Origin: Achromobacter spanius
GTDB lineage: Bacteria; Pseudomonadota; Gammaproteobacteria; Burkholderiales; Burkholderiaceae_B
Length of the DNA stretch: 64,000 nucleotides
Reading direction: 5' to 3'
Assembly (NCBI RefSeq): GCF_029637605.1
Contig: NZ_CP121261.1
Coordinates: 1,550,001-1,614,000 of the forward strand
The notes beneath the pieces were generated by a model. It saw only the letters and a list, made by a program, of their open reading frames with translations. It had not been told where the DNA came from and ran no database searches. This document shows, one piece after another, positions 1 through 11,916 of the stretch (the stretch's first letter is position 1; each line of letters begins with the position of its first letter). A program made the translations under genes and the position numbers.

Positions 1-874
1 CCTGCCGCGCGCCGGCCTGCAACGGCGCAGCACGCCAGATCTGCTTCCCGCCCTGGACGCCGCCTATGGCCAGGCGCCGGAACTGTATCGCTGGATTGAA
101 CCGCCCCACCAGTTTTCCCGGCGCATTGAACTCATGGATTACGTCGAGCACACCGACGCCGTGCTGGCCGTGGGGCGCCGCCTGGCCGAACAACTGGGCG
201 GGTGGCTCACCGCACGGCAATTGGCGGTGCGGCGCGTGGTGCTCAGCATGGAACACGAACGCGGCCGCCATGCCCGCCCGCCCACCGAACTGGAACTGGC
301 GCTGGCGCAACCGGTCTGGCAGGCGCCGCAAATCCTGCACCTGCTGCGCGAAAAGCTCAACCACGTCACGCTGGAAGCGCCCGTCATCGCCGTGTCGCTA
401 TTGGCGCCCGACACCGTGGAGCAACCCGCCGTCAGCACCACGCTGTTTCCCGAACCCGGCGGCACCGCGGCCGACCACGCCCGCCTGCTGGACCTGCTGG
501 TGGCCCGGCTGGGCCGCGATCAGGTGCGTCACGCCCATCCCACGCCCGACCATCGCCCCGAAGCCGCGAATTCCTGGGGCGACGCGCTGGCCACCCCGCG
601 CCCGCCCCAGCCCCTGCCCCCCTTGCTGGACCGTCCCTTCTGGCTGCTGGAAACGCCGCTGGCCCTGAAGCTGTCGGGCCATCGCCCCCAATACGGCGGC
701 CAGCCACTGCGGCTGGTGCGCGGGCCCGAACGCATCGAAAGCGGCTGGTGGGATCCGGCCCTGACCGTGCGCGACTACTTCGTCGCCGAAGACGCGGCGG
801 CGGCGCGCTACTGGATCTACCGCGAACGCGACGCGGAACACGCGCGCTGGTTCCTGCACGGGCTCTACGCCTGA
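1..874 (+). CDS. imuB: ImuB-like Y-family polymerase accessory protein, C-terminal part (5' end outside window)
   Basis: The reading frame is open from base 2 to a TGA at 872-874, giving about 290 residues without a start, so the N-terminal polymerase-like domain lies upstream of the window. The visible part carries the ImuB little-finger region and the typical C-terminal tail (PLRLVRGPERIESGWWD and a final RYWIYRERD stretch just before the stop). In the known ImuA-ImuB-DnaE2 system ImuB is catalytically inactive and bridges DnaE2 to the beta clamp during SOS mutagenesis. It ends 10 bases before dnaE2, which supports an imuAB-dnaE2 operon; imuA and any LexA box would be upstream and cannot be seen. 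Confidence 0.85.
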   Translation, partial: LPRAGLQRRSTPDLLPALDAAYGQAPELYRWIEPPHQFSRRIELMDYVEHTDAVLAVGRRLAEQLGGWLTARQLAVRRVVLSMEHERGRHARPPTELELALAQPVWQAPQILHLLREKLNHVTLEAPVIAVSLLAPDTVEQPAVSTTLFPEPGGTAADHARLLDLLVARLGRDQVRHAHPTPDHRPEAANSWGDALATPRPPQPLPPLLDRPFWLLETPLALKLSGHRPQYGGQPLRLVRGPERIESGWWDPALTVRDYFVAEDAAAARYWIYRERDAEHARWFLHGLYA

Positions 875-884
875 GGCTTCGCGC

Positions 885-4130
<3,246 letters not shown>

Positions 4131-4262
4131 GGCGCCAACTGGCCGGTATCACGGCAGGCACGTACCCGTTCCTGATGACATTTGGATCACTATCCGCCCG
4201 CTCCACTATGCTCGAGCGGCCTATGCTCTGCGCCTCTATCAACGCCCCCTCGAGGACTCAGC

Positions 4263-5033
4263 ATGTCACCGCCGCGATCGCGCTTTTATCGGGAGCGCCT
4301 GGCCGAACTTCATCAGCAACTGATGCTGCATCCCGTCGTGCACCAACATCTAAACGGACAGCAGATCCGGTTTGACGGTATTCGCCTGCTGCCGGACAAC
4401 GTGTTTTCCATGCCCTTTGGCGATATCTCCGTTCTGGAATTGACCCATTTGCTTTCCATTTTCAACGGCAGCCGTGTGCATCAACAGGCGGAACGAAAAG
4501 CAGGGCCGGATGACGCGCCGGCCGGACTGTACTTCACCGTTATCAACAATCGTCTTATTCAGGCGCCCTACAAAAACAGAATCGGGCTGTACACGGAGCA
4601 AAGCCGACCGCCCCGGGCGGCGCGCTACGCACTCCACATCGACTACTACTATCTGAACGCCAGCTTGGCACCACGCTACCTGGGACGGATCGCCTTCGCG
4701 CTCTGCGCCATCACAGCCTATTTATGGGGGCTGTCTAAAATTTCACTGATCGCAGCAGGCGGTATCGGTTACCCCGACCGCTATATCGGCTATCAAATCT
4801 GGCCCAGACTGGGCTTTGATGCTCGCCTGCTTCCCGAAGAAACATCAGGCGAAGCGCGGTTGTCGGAATGCGCGACAGTGCAGGAAGTGCTGGCTGCGGA
4901 CGAAGCGTGGTGGATCAGGAAAGGGACACAAAGGCTGATGGTTTTCGACTTGGCGCCCCATAGCGCCTCCTGGGAAAAGCTAGTACCCTGCTTCGGTACA
5001 AAAGTCATGTCGGGAGGAGGTCTCAATGGCTGA
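4263..5033 (+). CDS. protein of unknown function, 256 aa
   Basis: I do not recognise the family with certainty. The ATG at 4263 follows a GAGG ribosome-binding site. The N-terminal half is polar. Residues about 139-168 form a hydrophobic stretch, followed by YIGYQIWPRLGFDA (174-187). A glycine-rich loop followed by a W-P-x-x-G-F-D motif recalls the end of GNAT-like or toxin-associated acyltransferase folds, but that is a weak resemblance. No signal peptide is visible. The stop codon overlaps the start of the next small gene by 8 bases, with that gene's strong GGAGGAGG site lying inside this one, so the two are probably translated together. Confidence 0.7.
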   Translation: MSPPRSRFYRERLAELHQQLMLHPVVHQHLNGQQIRFDGIRLLPDNVFSMPFGDISVLELTHLLSIFNGSRVHQQAERKAGPDDAPAGLYFTVINNRLIQAPYKNRIGLYTEQSRPPRAARYALHIDYYYLNASLAPRYLGRIAFALCAITAYLWGLSKISLIAAGGIGYPDRYIGYQIWPRLGFDARLLPEETSGEARLSECATVQEVLAADEAWWIRKGTQRLMVFDLAPHSASWEKLVPCFGTKVMSGGGLNG

Positions 5034-5220
5034 TCAAACCACATCGAAACGCATCGCCACCACCACAACCATGCACCGCACGAAGCCGGGGCATGTGTTC
5101 AAGATATCCATGAAGGGCATCCCGGTGGTCACCGAGGAAGACTGGGCCAGACTGGAAGCCTACGCCCGTCAGCCGACCACTGCACGCCGTGCTTATCCCA
5201 CCTTGCCCGACCCAAGCTGA
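5026..5220 (+). CDS. small protein of unknown function, 64 aa
   Basis: The ATG at 5026 is preceded by GGGAGGAGGTCTCA, a near-ideal ribosome-binding site, and overlaps the 3' end of the upstream unknown gene by 8 bases. The product is basic and threonine-rich at the N-terminus, then has a short conserved-looking core (KPGHVFKISMKGIPVVTEED) followed by a helix and a proline-rich end. No family recognised. The strong site and overlap make it likely to be real and made together with the 256-residue protein as a two-gene unit, closed by the terminator 27 bases further on. Confidence 0.7.
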   Translation: MADQTTSKRIATTTTMHRTKPGHVFKISMKGIPVVTEEDWARLEAYARQPTTARRAYPTLPDPS

Positions 5221-5246
5221 TTCAGCATCCCCTGCTACGCCATCGC

Positions 5247-5280
5247 AGCCCGCCTTGATCACATTTCAACGCGGGCTTTT
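5247..5280 (+). terminator. intrinsic terminator after the two-gene unknown unit
   Basis: AGCCCGC (5247-5253) pairs with GCGGGCT (5271-5277) across a 17-nt loop and is followed by TTTT, then CACTTTTT. It lies 27 bases after the 64-residue gene and before the lipoprotein gene. Confidence 0.6.
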
Positions 5281-5373
5281 CACTTTTTGGCGCGCCGCCG
5301 CAACGCCAGATTACAGCGCGCCTAGGCTGGTCTATCATGGCTTTTTTCGTCGTGAAGTTGTAAGGAGCGATAC

Positions 5374-5763
5374 ATGATCCGCAAGCTGATCCCTTTCATT
5401 CTGGTTGCCAGCCTGACCGCATGCGCCAACACTGGAACGTCGTCGTCCAGCGCACCGGCAGCCTCCAGCTCCTCCAGCTCTTCATCCTCGTCCGGCGCCA
5501 GCTCGTCGGGCGGTGCTTCCTATGGTGGGTCGGGCTCGGCCATGCCGGGCTACGGTAGCAAAACCTGCGATGCGGCCGCGCTGCAATCGCAAATTGGCCA
5601 AAAGGCCACCACGTCCTCGATGGAAGACCTGCGTACCCGCAGCGGCAGTACCACCGCCCGCATCCTGCGCCCCGGCCAACTCGTCACCATGGAATACAAC
5701 GCCACCCGTTTGAACCTGATCGTGGATGACAAAGACGTCATGACCGCCATTCGCTGCGGTTGA
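5374..5763 (+). CDS. I78-family peptidase inhibitor-like lipoprotein
   Basis: 129 residues. A short signal peptide ends in the lipobox LTAC (residues 14-17), so the mature protein should be lipidated on Cys17. A low-complexity Ser/Gly/Ala linker (about 20-58) leads to a C-terminal domain of about 70 residues with CDAAALQSQIG, LRPGQLVTMEY, a R-L-N-L-I-V-D stretch and a terminal RCG, which matches the I78 serine-protease-inhibitor family. Likely role: anchored in the envelope, protecting against proteases. A good site, AAGGAG, precedes the ATG. The Ser-rich linker is unusually homopolymeric (ten serines in a row) and could vary in length between strains. Confidence 0.8.
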   Translation: MIRKLIPFILVASLTACANTGTSSSSAPAASSSSSSSSSSGASSSGGASYGGSGSAMPGYGSKTCDAAALQSQIGQKATTSSMEDLRTRSGSTTARILRPGQLVTMEYNATRLNLIVDDKDVMTAIRCG

Positions 5764-5810
5764 TCTACCCCCCCAACAAGCCCTGCAAGGAACCCACCCC
5801 GCCCCGGACC

Positions 5811-5834
5811 GGCCGGCGCCTGACATCGCCGGCC
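5811..5834. terminator. GC-rich hairpin between convergent genes
   Basis: GGCCGGCG (5811-5818) and CGCCGGCC (5827-5834) form a perfect 8-bp stem with an 8-nt loop between the inhibitor lipoprotein gene (plus) and the LysR gene (minus). There is no T-run, so it may act as a weak bidirectional terminator or as a 3'-end stabiliser. Confidence 0.35.
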
Positions 5835-5837
5835 GCC

Positions 5838-6812
5838 TCAGGCTTCGTCCGGTAACGCGGCGGGCGGCGTGGGCGGCACGTGGGGCAGGAAGGCCCCCGC
5901 CACTTCAAACGCGCATTCCTCGCGCGCGATCTCGATCACCCGTGACACGATCGGGTTGACGATGTTCTTCTTGTGCACCGCGTAGTAATTGATGGTGGGC
6001 AGGTCTGGCTGCACATCCAGCTGACATAGCGCGCCGCGCTCGACCAGTGGCGCGAAGTAGGCCCCAGGCAGATAACTGATGCCCAGCCCCAGCATCGTCA
6101 GTTGCGCCATCATCCCCAAGCTGTTGCAGGTCAACACCCGTTTGACCGACAAGCCCTGTTCCGCGAACCAGGCGTCGTACAGATGCGACAAGGCGGAATT
6201 GGTCGGCTGCGAAATCACCGGATACGGCGCCAGATCCTGGGGCGACAAACGCGCCTGCAAATCGATATCCAGCGCCGGGCTGGCCATCCAGACGTTGGTG
6301 ACGGCGCCCAGATGGGTGCCCTCGTATTGATAGCTCCAGAACGGGCCAGGCATGATGGCCAAGTCCAGTTGGTCTTGGTCCAACCTTTCGTACAACGTAA
6401 TGCCGCCGTCGATCTCGGGCATCAGTTGTACGCGCGGGTAGCGCAAGCTGATCTGATTGATCAGCCGCGCCAGCCACGTCATGCCGACCAGCTCGGTCAC
6501 CCCCAGCCGTATCACGCCTTCGAAACTGGCCGGGTCGGCCATGTTTTGCACGATGCGGCTATTCAGGTCCAGCATTTCACGCGCCAGCTCAAACAGCTTG
6601 CGCCCTTGAGGCGTCATGAACAGCTTTTTGGCCCGGCGCTCGAATAACGGCGACCCGGCGAAGGCTTCCAATTCCCCTACCCGCTTGGCCACCGCCGATT
6701 GCGTGGTGTGCAGTTTCCGGGAAGATGCGCTGAAGCTGCCTAGCTCGGCGCTCCAGTAAAAAGCCTCTAGCTGTTTAAGGGTGTACATCGCGGCGGTGGA
6801 TGCGAAACGCAT
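5838..6812 (-). CDS. LysR-family transcriptional regulator
   Basis: About 324 residues with an N-terminal winged helix-turn-helix (LKQLEAFYWSAELGSFSASS, then AVAKRVGELE) and a LysR substrate-binding domain (VIRLGVTELVGMTWLARLI). I chose the ATG at 6812 because GAGGG stands 6 bases before it; a GTG at 6824 and an ATG at 6788 are alternatives. It is the last gene of the minus-strand block and follows the ATPase gene in the same direction after about 33 bases, so it may be cotranscribed with the amino-acid uptake genes and is the likely regulator of that operon. Confidence 0.85.
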   Translation of the reverse strand: MRFASTAAMYTLKQLEAFYWSAELGSFSASSRKLHTTQSAVAKRVGELEAFAGSPLFERRAKKLFMTPQGRKLFELAREMLDLNSRIVQNMADPASFEGVIRLGVTELVGMTWLARLINQISLRYPRVQLMPEIDGGITLYERLDQDQLDLAIMPGPFWSYQYEGTHLGAVTNVWMASPALDIDLQARLSPQDLAPYPVISQPTNSALSHLYDAWFAEQGLSVKRVLTCNSLGMMAQLTMLGLGISYLPGAYFAPLVERGALCQLDVQPDLPTINYYAVHKKNIVNPIVSRVIEIAREECAFEVAGAFLPHVPPTPPAALPDEA

Positions 6813-6845
6813 GAAAGCCCTCACGTTACCATCGCCGCCACGACG

Positions 6846-7580
6846 CTAGCCGCGTGGGTGCAGGATGTCGGCCAGAAAGCGCTGTGCGCGCGGATGCGAG
6901 GGCGCGCTGAAAAAGCGCTCGGGCGTATCCACCTCAAGAATCTCGCCACCATCCATGAAGACGACCCGATCGCAGACGTCGCGCGCAAAGCCCATTTCGT
7001 GGGTCACGCATACCATCGTCATGCCGTCTTTGGCCAGGCCCTTCATCACTTGCAGCACCTCGCCGACCATTTCAGGGTCGAGCGCGCTGGTCGGCTCATC
7101 GAACAACATCACCGGCGGCTGCAACGCCAAGGCGCGCGCAATCGCCACGCGCTGCTGCTGGCCGCCCGACAGCGCACCAGGGTAGGCGTCGATCTTGTTC
7201 AGCAACCCCACCCGATCAAGCAGCGCACGCGCCAGTTCCAGGGCTTCCTTGCGCGGCTGCTTGCGGATATTGACCGGCGCGAAGATCACGTTTTCCAGCA
7301 CGCTCATGTGCGGGAACAGGTTGAACTGCTGGAATACGAAGCCGATCTTCTGACGCAGCGCGTTCAGGTTCGCGCCCTTCTGGTAGATGTCCGCGCCGTC
7401 GATCAGGATGCGGCCTTTCTCAATAGGCTCCAACCGATTCACCGTGCGGATCATGGTCGACTTGCCCGAGCCCGACGGCCCGCACACCACCAGCACTTCG
7501 CCACGCGCCACGGACAGGTCCACGTCCCGCAGCACATGATGGGCGCCGTACCACTTGTTCACTTTTTCAAGCTTGATCAT
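6846..7580 (-). CDS. polar amino-acid ABC transporter ATP-binding protein (GlnQ/HisP type)
   Basis: 244 residues from the ATG at 7580, which has GGAAAG upstream. Walker [10 protein letters not shown] is at residues 34-42, the Q-loop follows in [14 protein letters not shown], the signature is [15 protein letters not shown], Walker B is [13 protein letters not shown] and the switch histidine is in VTHEMGFA. This is the standard energising subunit for a polar amino-acid uptake system. Its partners are the two permeases and the binding protein encoded immediately upstream in the same direction. Confidence 0.95.
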   Translation of the reverse strand: MIKLEKVNKWYGAHHVLRDVDLSVARGEVLVVCGPSGSGKSTMIRTVNRLEPIEKGRILIDGADIYQKGANLNALRQKIGFVFQQFNLFPHMSVLENVIFAPVNIRKQPRKEALELARALLDRVGLLNKIDAYPGALSGGQQQRVAIARALALQPPVMLFDEPTSALDPEMVGEVLQVMKGLAKDGMTMVCVTHEMGFARDVCDRVVFMDGGEILEVDTPERFFSAPSHPRAQRFLADILHPRG

Positions 7581-7591
7581 GATTCTTTCCG

Positions 7592-8281
7592 TTAAGCCAT
7601 GGCGCGCGAGCGGCGGATATGCAGGTCCAGCCAGCTCAAGCCGCGACTCAGGCTGAAGCACACCAGAAAATAGATGATGGCCAGGATGCCGAACACCTGC
7701 AGCGGCTGGGTCAGCACCAGGTTGTTGACCTGATTGGCCGCGAAGGTCAGCTCGTTGACGCTGATGACGTAGCCCAAGGACGTTTCCTTGATCGTGGAAA
7801 CGAACTGGCTCGTCATGCTGGGCAGCACGTTGAACAGCGCCTGGGGCAGCACCACCTTGCGCATCGTCGTCCAGTAGCCCACGCCCAGCGAACGCGACGC
7901 TTCAATCTGGCCGCGCGGCACCGCCTCGATGCCCGAGCGGATCACCTCGGACAAGTAGGCGCTTTCATAGACCACCAGCGCAAAGATCAGCGTCCAGAAA
8001 CCGCTGACCACCTGCCCCGTCAACTTGGGCACCACGAAGTACGCCCAGAAGATCAGCATCAGCAGCGGCATGCCGCGCACCACGTTGACCAGCGCCTTGC
8101 TGGCGCCCCGCAACGCGCCGAATGGGCTGACTCGGGCCAGCGCGATCAGCAGCGCCAATGGTAAGGACATCAACAGCCCCAGCGCCGCCAGGATCAGCGT
8201 CAGCGCCAGCCCGCCCAAAGGCCCGTTGGGGTATTGGCCGACCAGCAGCGTCGGCCAGTATTGCATCAGCAGATCAAGCAC
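7592..8281 (-). CDS. polar amino-acid ABC transporter permease (HisM/GlnP family)
   Basis: 229 residues with about five membrane spans and the cytoplasmic coupling loop ([20 protein letters not shown]). The start is a GTG at 8281 that overlaps the end of the upstream permease gene by 8 bases, indicating coupled translation. It would form a heterodimeric channel with the neighbouring permease and bind the adjacent ATPase. Confidence 0.92.
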   Translation of the reverse strand: MLDLLMQYWPTLLVGQYPNGPLGGLALTLILAALGLLMSLPLALLIALARVSPFGALRGASKALVNVVRGMPLLMLIFWAYFVVPKLTGQVVSGFWTLIFALVVYESAYLSEVIRSGIEAVPRGQIEASRSLGVGYWTTMRKVVLPQALFNVLPSMTSQFVSTIKETSLGYVISVNELTFAANQVNNLVLTQPLQVFGILAIIYFLVCFSLSRGLSWLDLHIRRSRAMA

Positions 8282-8963
8282 CGTGGCCTCCGCGATTCAG
8301 ACGATAACGGGCGTAGATGCGCGACCCCACCGCCATGATCAGGAACGATCCCAGCAGGTACATGATCGTGGCCGCGCCGAAGGTGGCGAAGGTGCGATAG
8401 GTTTCATTTTCAATTTCGCGTGCCTGATAGGTTAGCTCCATCACGCCGATCGCCATCGCAACGCTGGTGTTCTTGAACAGCAGCAACGCGCGGCCAACCA
8501 GCGGCGGAATGGATATGCGCAGCGCCTGCGGCACGATCACGTAACGCATGCATTGCAGGTAGCTTGCGCCCAGCGCGCGCGCCGCCTCGAACTGCGTCCA
8601 GGGTATGGCACGCAAGCCGCTGCGGATGTCTTCGGCGATGTACGCCGCCGAACCGAGCGCCAGCGCAATCGCCGCCAGCGACATTTCCGCGTTGTGATCA
8701 TAGAGCCACAAGCGCAGCCCTTCGGGAAGCAGTTCGGGCATGCCGAAATACCAGAACAACACCTGCACCAACAGCGGCACGTTGCGGTGGTATTCAACAT
8801 AAGCGTCCACCACCCAGCGGCATGGCGCCAGGTTGGTGGCCCGCACCACCACCAGCGTCACCGCGATGGCGAAGGCCATGACCCACGCCACCAGGAACAG
8901 TTGCACGGTAACCACCATGCCGCTGAGCAGCAGTTGGTATTGGGATGCATCTAGCAAGCTCAT
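8274..8963 (-). CDS. polar amino-acid ABC transporter permease (HisQ/GlnP family)
   Basis: 229 residues, the same length as its partner, with hydrophobic spans and the EAA-type loop (GLRAIPWTQFEAARALGASY). It begins at the ATG at 8963, 31 bases after the binding-protein gene, and its 3' end overlaps the next permease. Together the two inner-membrane proteins make the translocation pore of the amino-acid importer. Confidence 0.92.
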   Translation of the reverse strand: MSLLDASQYQLLLSGMVVTVQLFLVAWVMAFAIAVTLVVVRATNLAPCRWVVDAYVEYHRNVPLLVQVLFWYFGMPELLPEGLRLWLYDHNAEMSLAAIALALGSAAYIAEDIRSGLRAIPWTQFEAARALGASYLQCMRYVIVPQALRISIPPLVGRALLLFKNTSVAMAIGVMELTYQAREIENETYRTFATFGAATIMYLLGSFLIMAVGSRIYARYRLNRGGHGA

Positions 8964-8994
8964 AAAGCGTCGGCCCTTGGCGGTTGCGCGACCA

Positions 8995-9816
8995 TCAGCC
9001 GGCGATGGGGCCGATCTTGAACCCGCGTTCCAGCTTGTAGGGCGTGGTGGGGCCGAACCACTTGTCGAACAGCTTGGCCGCCTCGCCCGAGCTTTCGGCT
9101 TCGTCCAGCGCCTGGTTCACGGTTTGCAGCATGCGCGGCTCGGACTTGCGCACGCCCAAGCCCCAGGGTTCGTCAAACACTGACTTGCCGATCACGCTGA
9201 CGGGCGCCGTCGGCGGGCTTTGCAGCACCAGGCGCACCAGCACCAGCTCGGACGCAAACTGCGCATCCACCTTCTTTTGCTGCAAGGCCAGGTAGGTGGC
9301 CGAACTGTCGCCATAACCAATCACCTTGGACTTGTCCAGGATGCGCTTGATCTCGCGCTCCGAGCTGGAGCCCTTGGTGGCGCCAATGCGGTGACCGTTC
9401 AGCGCTTCGATGCTGTCCAGGCCCGAGTCCTTGCGCACCAACAGCTTTTGCGGGCTGACGTAGTAAGCGTGGCTGAAGGAAATCTGTTCAGCGCGATCCG
9501 GCGAATAACCAAGGTTGGCGGCCAGGATGTCCACGCGCCCTTCGTTCAATTCCGGCACGCGCGCCGCCACCGACAGCAGCTTGTAGCTGATCTTCACGCC
9601 CAGCTTGTCGGCGACGAGCTTGCACACGTCCACGTCATAGCCCACCAACTGGCGGGTGGCGCCGTCCTGGAAGCTGAACGGTTGCGACGTGCCCAGCGTG
9701 CCGCAGACGAGTTCGCCGCGCGCCTTGATGTCGTCGACTTGATCCGCTTGCGCGGCGGCGCCCAGCGTCAGTGTGACCAGGCCCAGGCAGGCCGCGAAGA
9801 AAGTGTGGCGTTTCAT
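8995..9816 (-). CDS. amino-acid ABC transporter periplasmic binding protein
   Basis: 273 residues. A Sec signal peptide (MKRHTFFAACLG to an AQA cleavage site near residue 24) precedes a type-II solute-binding fold of the SBP_bac_3 family (RGELVCGTLGTSQPFSF, YDVDVCKLVADKLG, GRVDILAANLGYSPDRA). In this family such proteins bind polar or acidic amino acids, but the specificity cannot be read from the sequence. The neighbouring aminotransferase and aldolase-like genes suggest a ligand that is transaminated after import. Confidence 0.9.
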   Translation of the reverse strand: MKRHTFFAACLGLVTLTLGAAAQADQVDDIKARGELVCGTLGTSQPFSFQDGATRQLVGYDVDVCKLVADKLGVKISYKLLSVAARVPELNEGRVDILAANLGYSPDRAEQISFSHAYYVSPQKLLVRKDSGLDSIEALNGHRIGATKGSSSEREIKRILDKSKVIGYGDSSATYLALQQKKVDAQFASELVLVRLVLQSPPTAPVSVIGKSVFDEPWGLGVRKSEPRMLQTVNQALDEAESSGEAAKLFDKWFGPTTPYKLERGFKIGPIAG

Positions 9817-9877
9817 GGTTGATTCCCCTTGTGTGTTGTGTGGTGGTCAAACGGTCTAGCGTAGCGAGGCGCCGTGT

Positions 9878-11080
9878 TCAGGCCAGCTTGGCGCAGGCCT
9901 CGCGAATGGCGGAACATCCTTGCTTGATATCTTCCAGCGACGCGGCAAACGACAGCCGGAACGTGCCCGGCGCGCCATAGGCGTTGCCGTCGATCACGGC
10001 CACGCCCGCCTCGCGCAGCAGGTAATGCGTCAGGTCGGTGTCGGTGGCGATCACGTCGCCAGCGGGCGTTTTTTTACCCAGCAGGCCCGAGCAGTCCGGA
10101 AATACGTAGAACGCGCCTTGCGGCACGACGATGCTCAGGCCCTGCGTACCGGACAGCTCGGCAACCGCCAGGTCGCGGCGCGTTTTGAAAACCTTGGCGA
10201 ATTCGGTCACGCAGTCCTGTGGGCCGGACAAGGCCTCCAGCGCCGCCGCCTGGCTGACCGACGACGCGCCCGACGTGCTTTGGGATTGCAGTATCGCCAT
10301 CGCCTTGATCAATTCGTCGGGCCCCGCGCCATAGCCGATGCGCCAGCCCGTCATGGCGTAGGCCTTGGACACGCCGTTGATCACCAGCGTGCGGTCGGCA
10401 AGTTCGGGCGCCACCTGCAGCGGGTGCACCGTCGGCGCGTCGGTGAAATTGAGCCGGGCGTAGATATCGTCCGTCATCAGCCAGACGTGCGGATGGCGCT
10501 TGAGCACCTCGGTCAGCCCGCGCAATTCATCAGCGGTATAGACCGAGCCCGTGGGGTTGCTGGGCGCGTTCATCATCAACCACTTGGTACGCGGCGTGAT
10601 GGCTTGTTCTAGCGCCTGGGGCGTGAGCTTGTAGTCCGTGGCCGGCAAGGTCCGCACCACAACCGGCACCCCGCCGTTCACCAACACCATGTCGGGGTAC
10701 GAGACCCAGAACGGCGCGGGAATCAGCACCTCGTCGCCGTCATTCAGCGTGGCGGCCAGGCCATTGAAAATCACCTGCTTGGCGCCGGTGCTCACGATGA
10801 TCCGCGCCACGGGATAGTCCACGCCCGTGGCGGCTTGCAAATGGCCGCGCGCGGCACGGCGCAACGCCGCCGTGCCCTGGGCAGGCGGGTATTTGGTTTC
10901 GCCGCGGTTCATCGCGGCGGTGGCGGCCTGGCGAATATGTTCCGGCGTTGAAAAGTCGGGTTCGCCGATCGTCAGGTCGATGATCCGGCGGCCTTGCTCG
11001 CGCAGTTCGGCAATGATGGCGCGCGCGGCAACGCTGGGCGACAGCTTGATGCGCTTGATGCGGTCGGCAATGATGCTCAT
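9878..11080 (-). CDS. class I PLP-dependent aminotransferase (AspC/AlaA-like)
   Basis: 400 residues from the ATG at 11080, which overlaps the upstream stop as ATGA. Features of fold-type I aminotransferases are visible: ERGETKY-like segment (59-64), the Asn in NAPSNPTG (171-178), the Asp-Tyr pair in TDDIYARL, and the PLP lysine in NGVSKAYAMTGWRIGYG (Lys239). It would move the amino group of an imported amino acid to a 2-oxo acid acceptor. Coupling to the aldolase-like gene upstream suggests that its 2-oxo product is the aldolase substrate. Confidence 0.92.
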   Translation of the reverse strand: MSIIADRIKRIKLSPSVAARAIIAELREQGRRIIDLTIGEPDFSTPEHIRQAATAAMNRGETKYPPAQGTAALRRAARGHLQAATGVDYPVARIIVSTGAKQVIFNGLAATLNDGDEVLIPAPFWVSYPDMVLVNGGVPVVVRTLPATDYKLTPQALEQAITPRTKWLMMNAPSNPTGSVYTADELRGLTEVLKRHPHVWLMTDDIYARLNFTDAPTVHPLQVAPELADRTLVINGVSKAYAMTGWRIGYGAGPDELIKAMAILQSQSTSGASSVSQAAALEALSGPQDCVTEFAKVFKTRRDLAVAELSGTQGLSIVVPQGAFYVFPDCSGLLGKKTPAGDVIATDTDLTHYLLREAGVAVIDGNAYGAPGTFRLSFAASLEDIKQGCSAIREACAKLA

Positions 11081-11757
11081 TTGGCGCCGCCCGTCTTCTC
11101 GGCAATGGTCTTTGCCAACCACGGCTTGGTGTAGGTGCCGGCGCGCAGCTTTTCCTTGGCCACGGCTTCGTCGGCTTCCTTCTTTTGCGCCAATGCCAAC
11201 ACGGCGGCGGCGTGTTCGGCGGGAATCACCACCACGCCGTCGGCATCGCCCACGACCACATCGCCCGCGTTGACCACCTGCCCGCCCACGGACACCGGCA
11301 CGTTGATTTCGCCCGGGCCGTCCTTGTAAGGGCCCTTGTGCGACACGGCACGCGCGAAGCAGCCGAATTCGCCTTGACCAAAGACGTCCACGTCGCGCAC
11401 CGCGCCGTCGATGACAAAGCCCGCGATGCCGCGCGACTGCGCGTCCATCATCATCAGTTCGCCGACCAGCGCGTTACTGGCGTCGCCCGCGCCATCGACA
11501 ACGATGACATCGCCCGCGCCGCCCATCGAAATCGCCTGATGGATCAACAGGTTGTCACCGGGACGGGTCTTGACGGTCAGCGCCAGGCCAACCATGCGGC
11601 GCGTGCCGCCATGCATCGGGCGCAGGCCCGATACGCCGTACAGGCGATTCATGCAGTCGCTGATCTGGGCGGAGCCGATATCGGCAAAGCTGGCCAGCAC
11701 GTCGGCGGCCACGGCCGGCGCCGACCGCGAAAGAATGCGAAATCCGATGGGAGTCAT
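11077..11757 (-). CDS. RraA-family protein, likely HMG/CHA-type pyruvate aldolase
   Basis: 226 residues of the RraA/methyltransferase-like fold. The segment VGELMMMDAQSRG followed by FVIDGAVRDVD (Arg121-Asp122) matches the divalent-metal and pyruvate-enolate binding motif of 4-hydroxy-4-methyl-2-oxoglutarate/4-carboxy-4-hydroxy-2-oxoadipate aldolases, although true RNase E inhibitors share part of it. It is longer than RraA proper because of a C-terminal helical extension. As first gene of the minus-strand operon, translationally coupled to an aminotransferase, a catabolic aldolase role is more likely than RNase regulation. Confidence 0.8.
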   Translation of the reverse strand: MTPIGFRILSRSAPAVAADVLASFADIGSAQISDCMNRLYGVSGLRPMHGGTRRMVGLALTVKTRPGDNLLIHQAISMGGAGDVIVVDGAGDASNALVGELMMMDAQSRGIAGFVIDGAVRDVDVFGQGEFGCFARAVSHKGPYKDGPGEINVPVSVGGQVVNAGDVVVGDADGVVVIPAEHAAAVLALAQKKEADEAVAKEKLRAGTYTKPWLAKTIAEKTGGAK

Positions 11758-11840
11758 AAGAAAGTCGAGAGGGTGAATGCGTCAAGCGGTTAAGCGAATA
11801 CGCATTACAAGGCCCCGCGCAGCTTTCCTCAAAACGATAT

Positions 11841-11893
11841 AAATTCCCAGCCAATCAGGAATTTTTTTCTTGCATAACCTCGTTAAGGGTTAT
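11841..11893 (-). promoter_or_regulatory. promoter/operator region of the amino-acid catabolic operon with two inverted repeats
   Basis: AAATTCC (11841-11847) pairs with GGAATTT (11858-11864), and ATAACC (11874-11879) with GGTTAT (11888-11893). Both sit in an AT-rich stretch upstream of the RraA-like gene and beyond the stop of the ParB-like gene. The spacing of the second repeat fits a LysR T-N11-A type box, so the LysR protein at the other end of the operon is the natural candidate to bind here. The first repeat followed by seven Ts could also act as a plus-strand terminator. Confidence 0.45.
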
Positions 11894-11916
11894 CCCTTAT
11901 TCGTGATTACCGTCGC

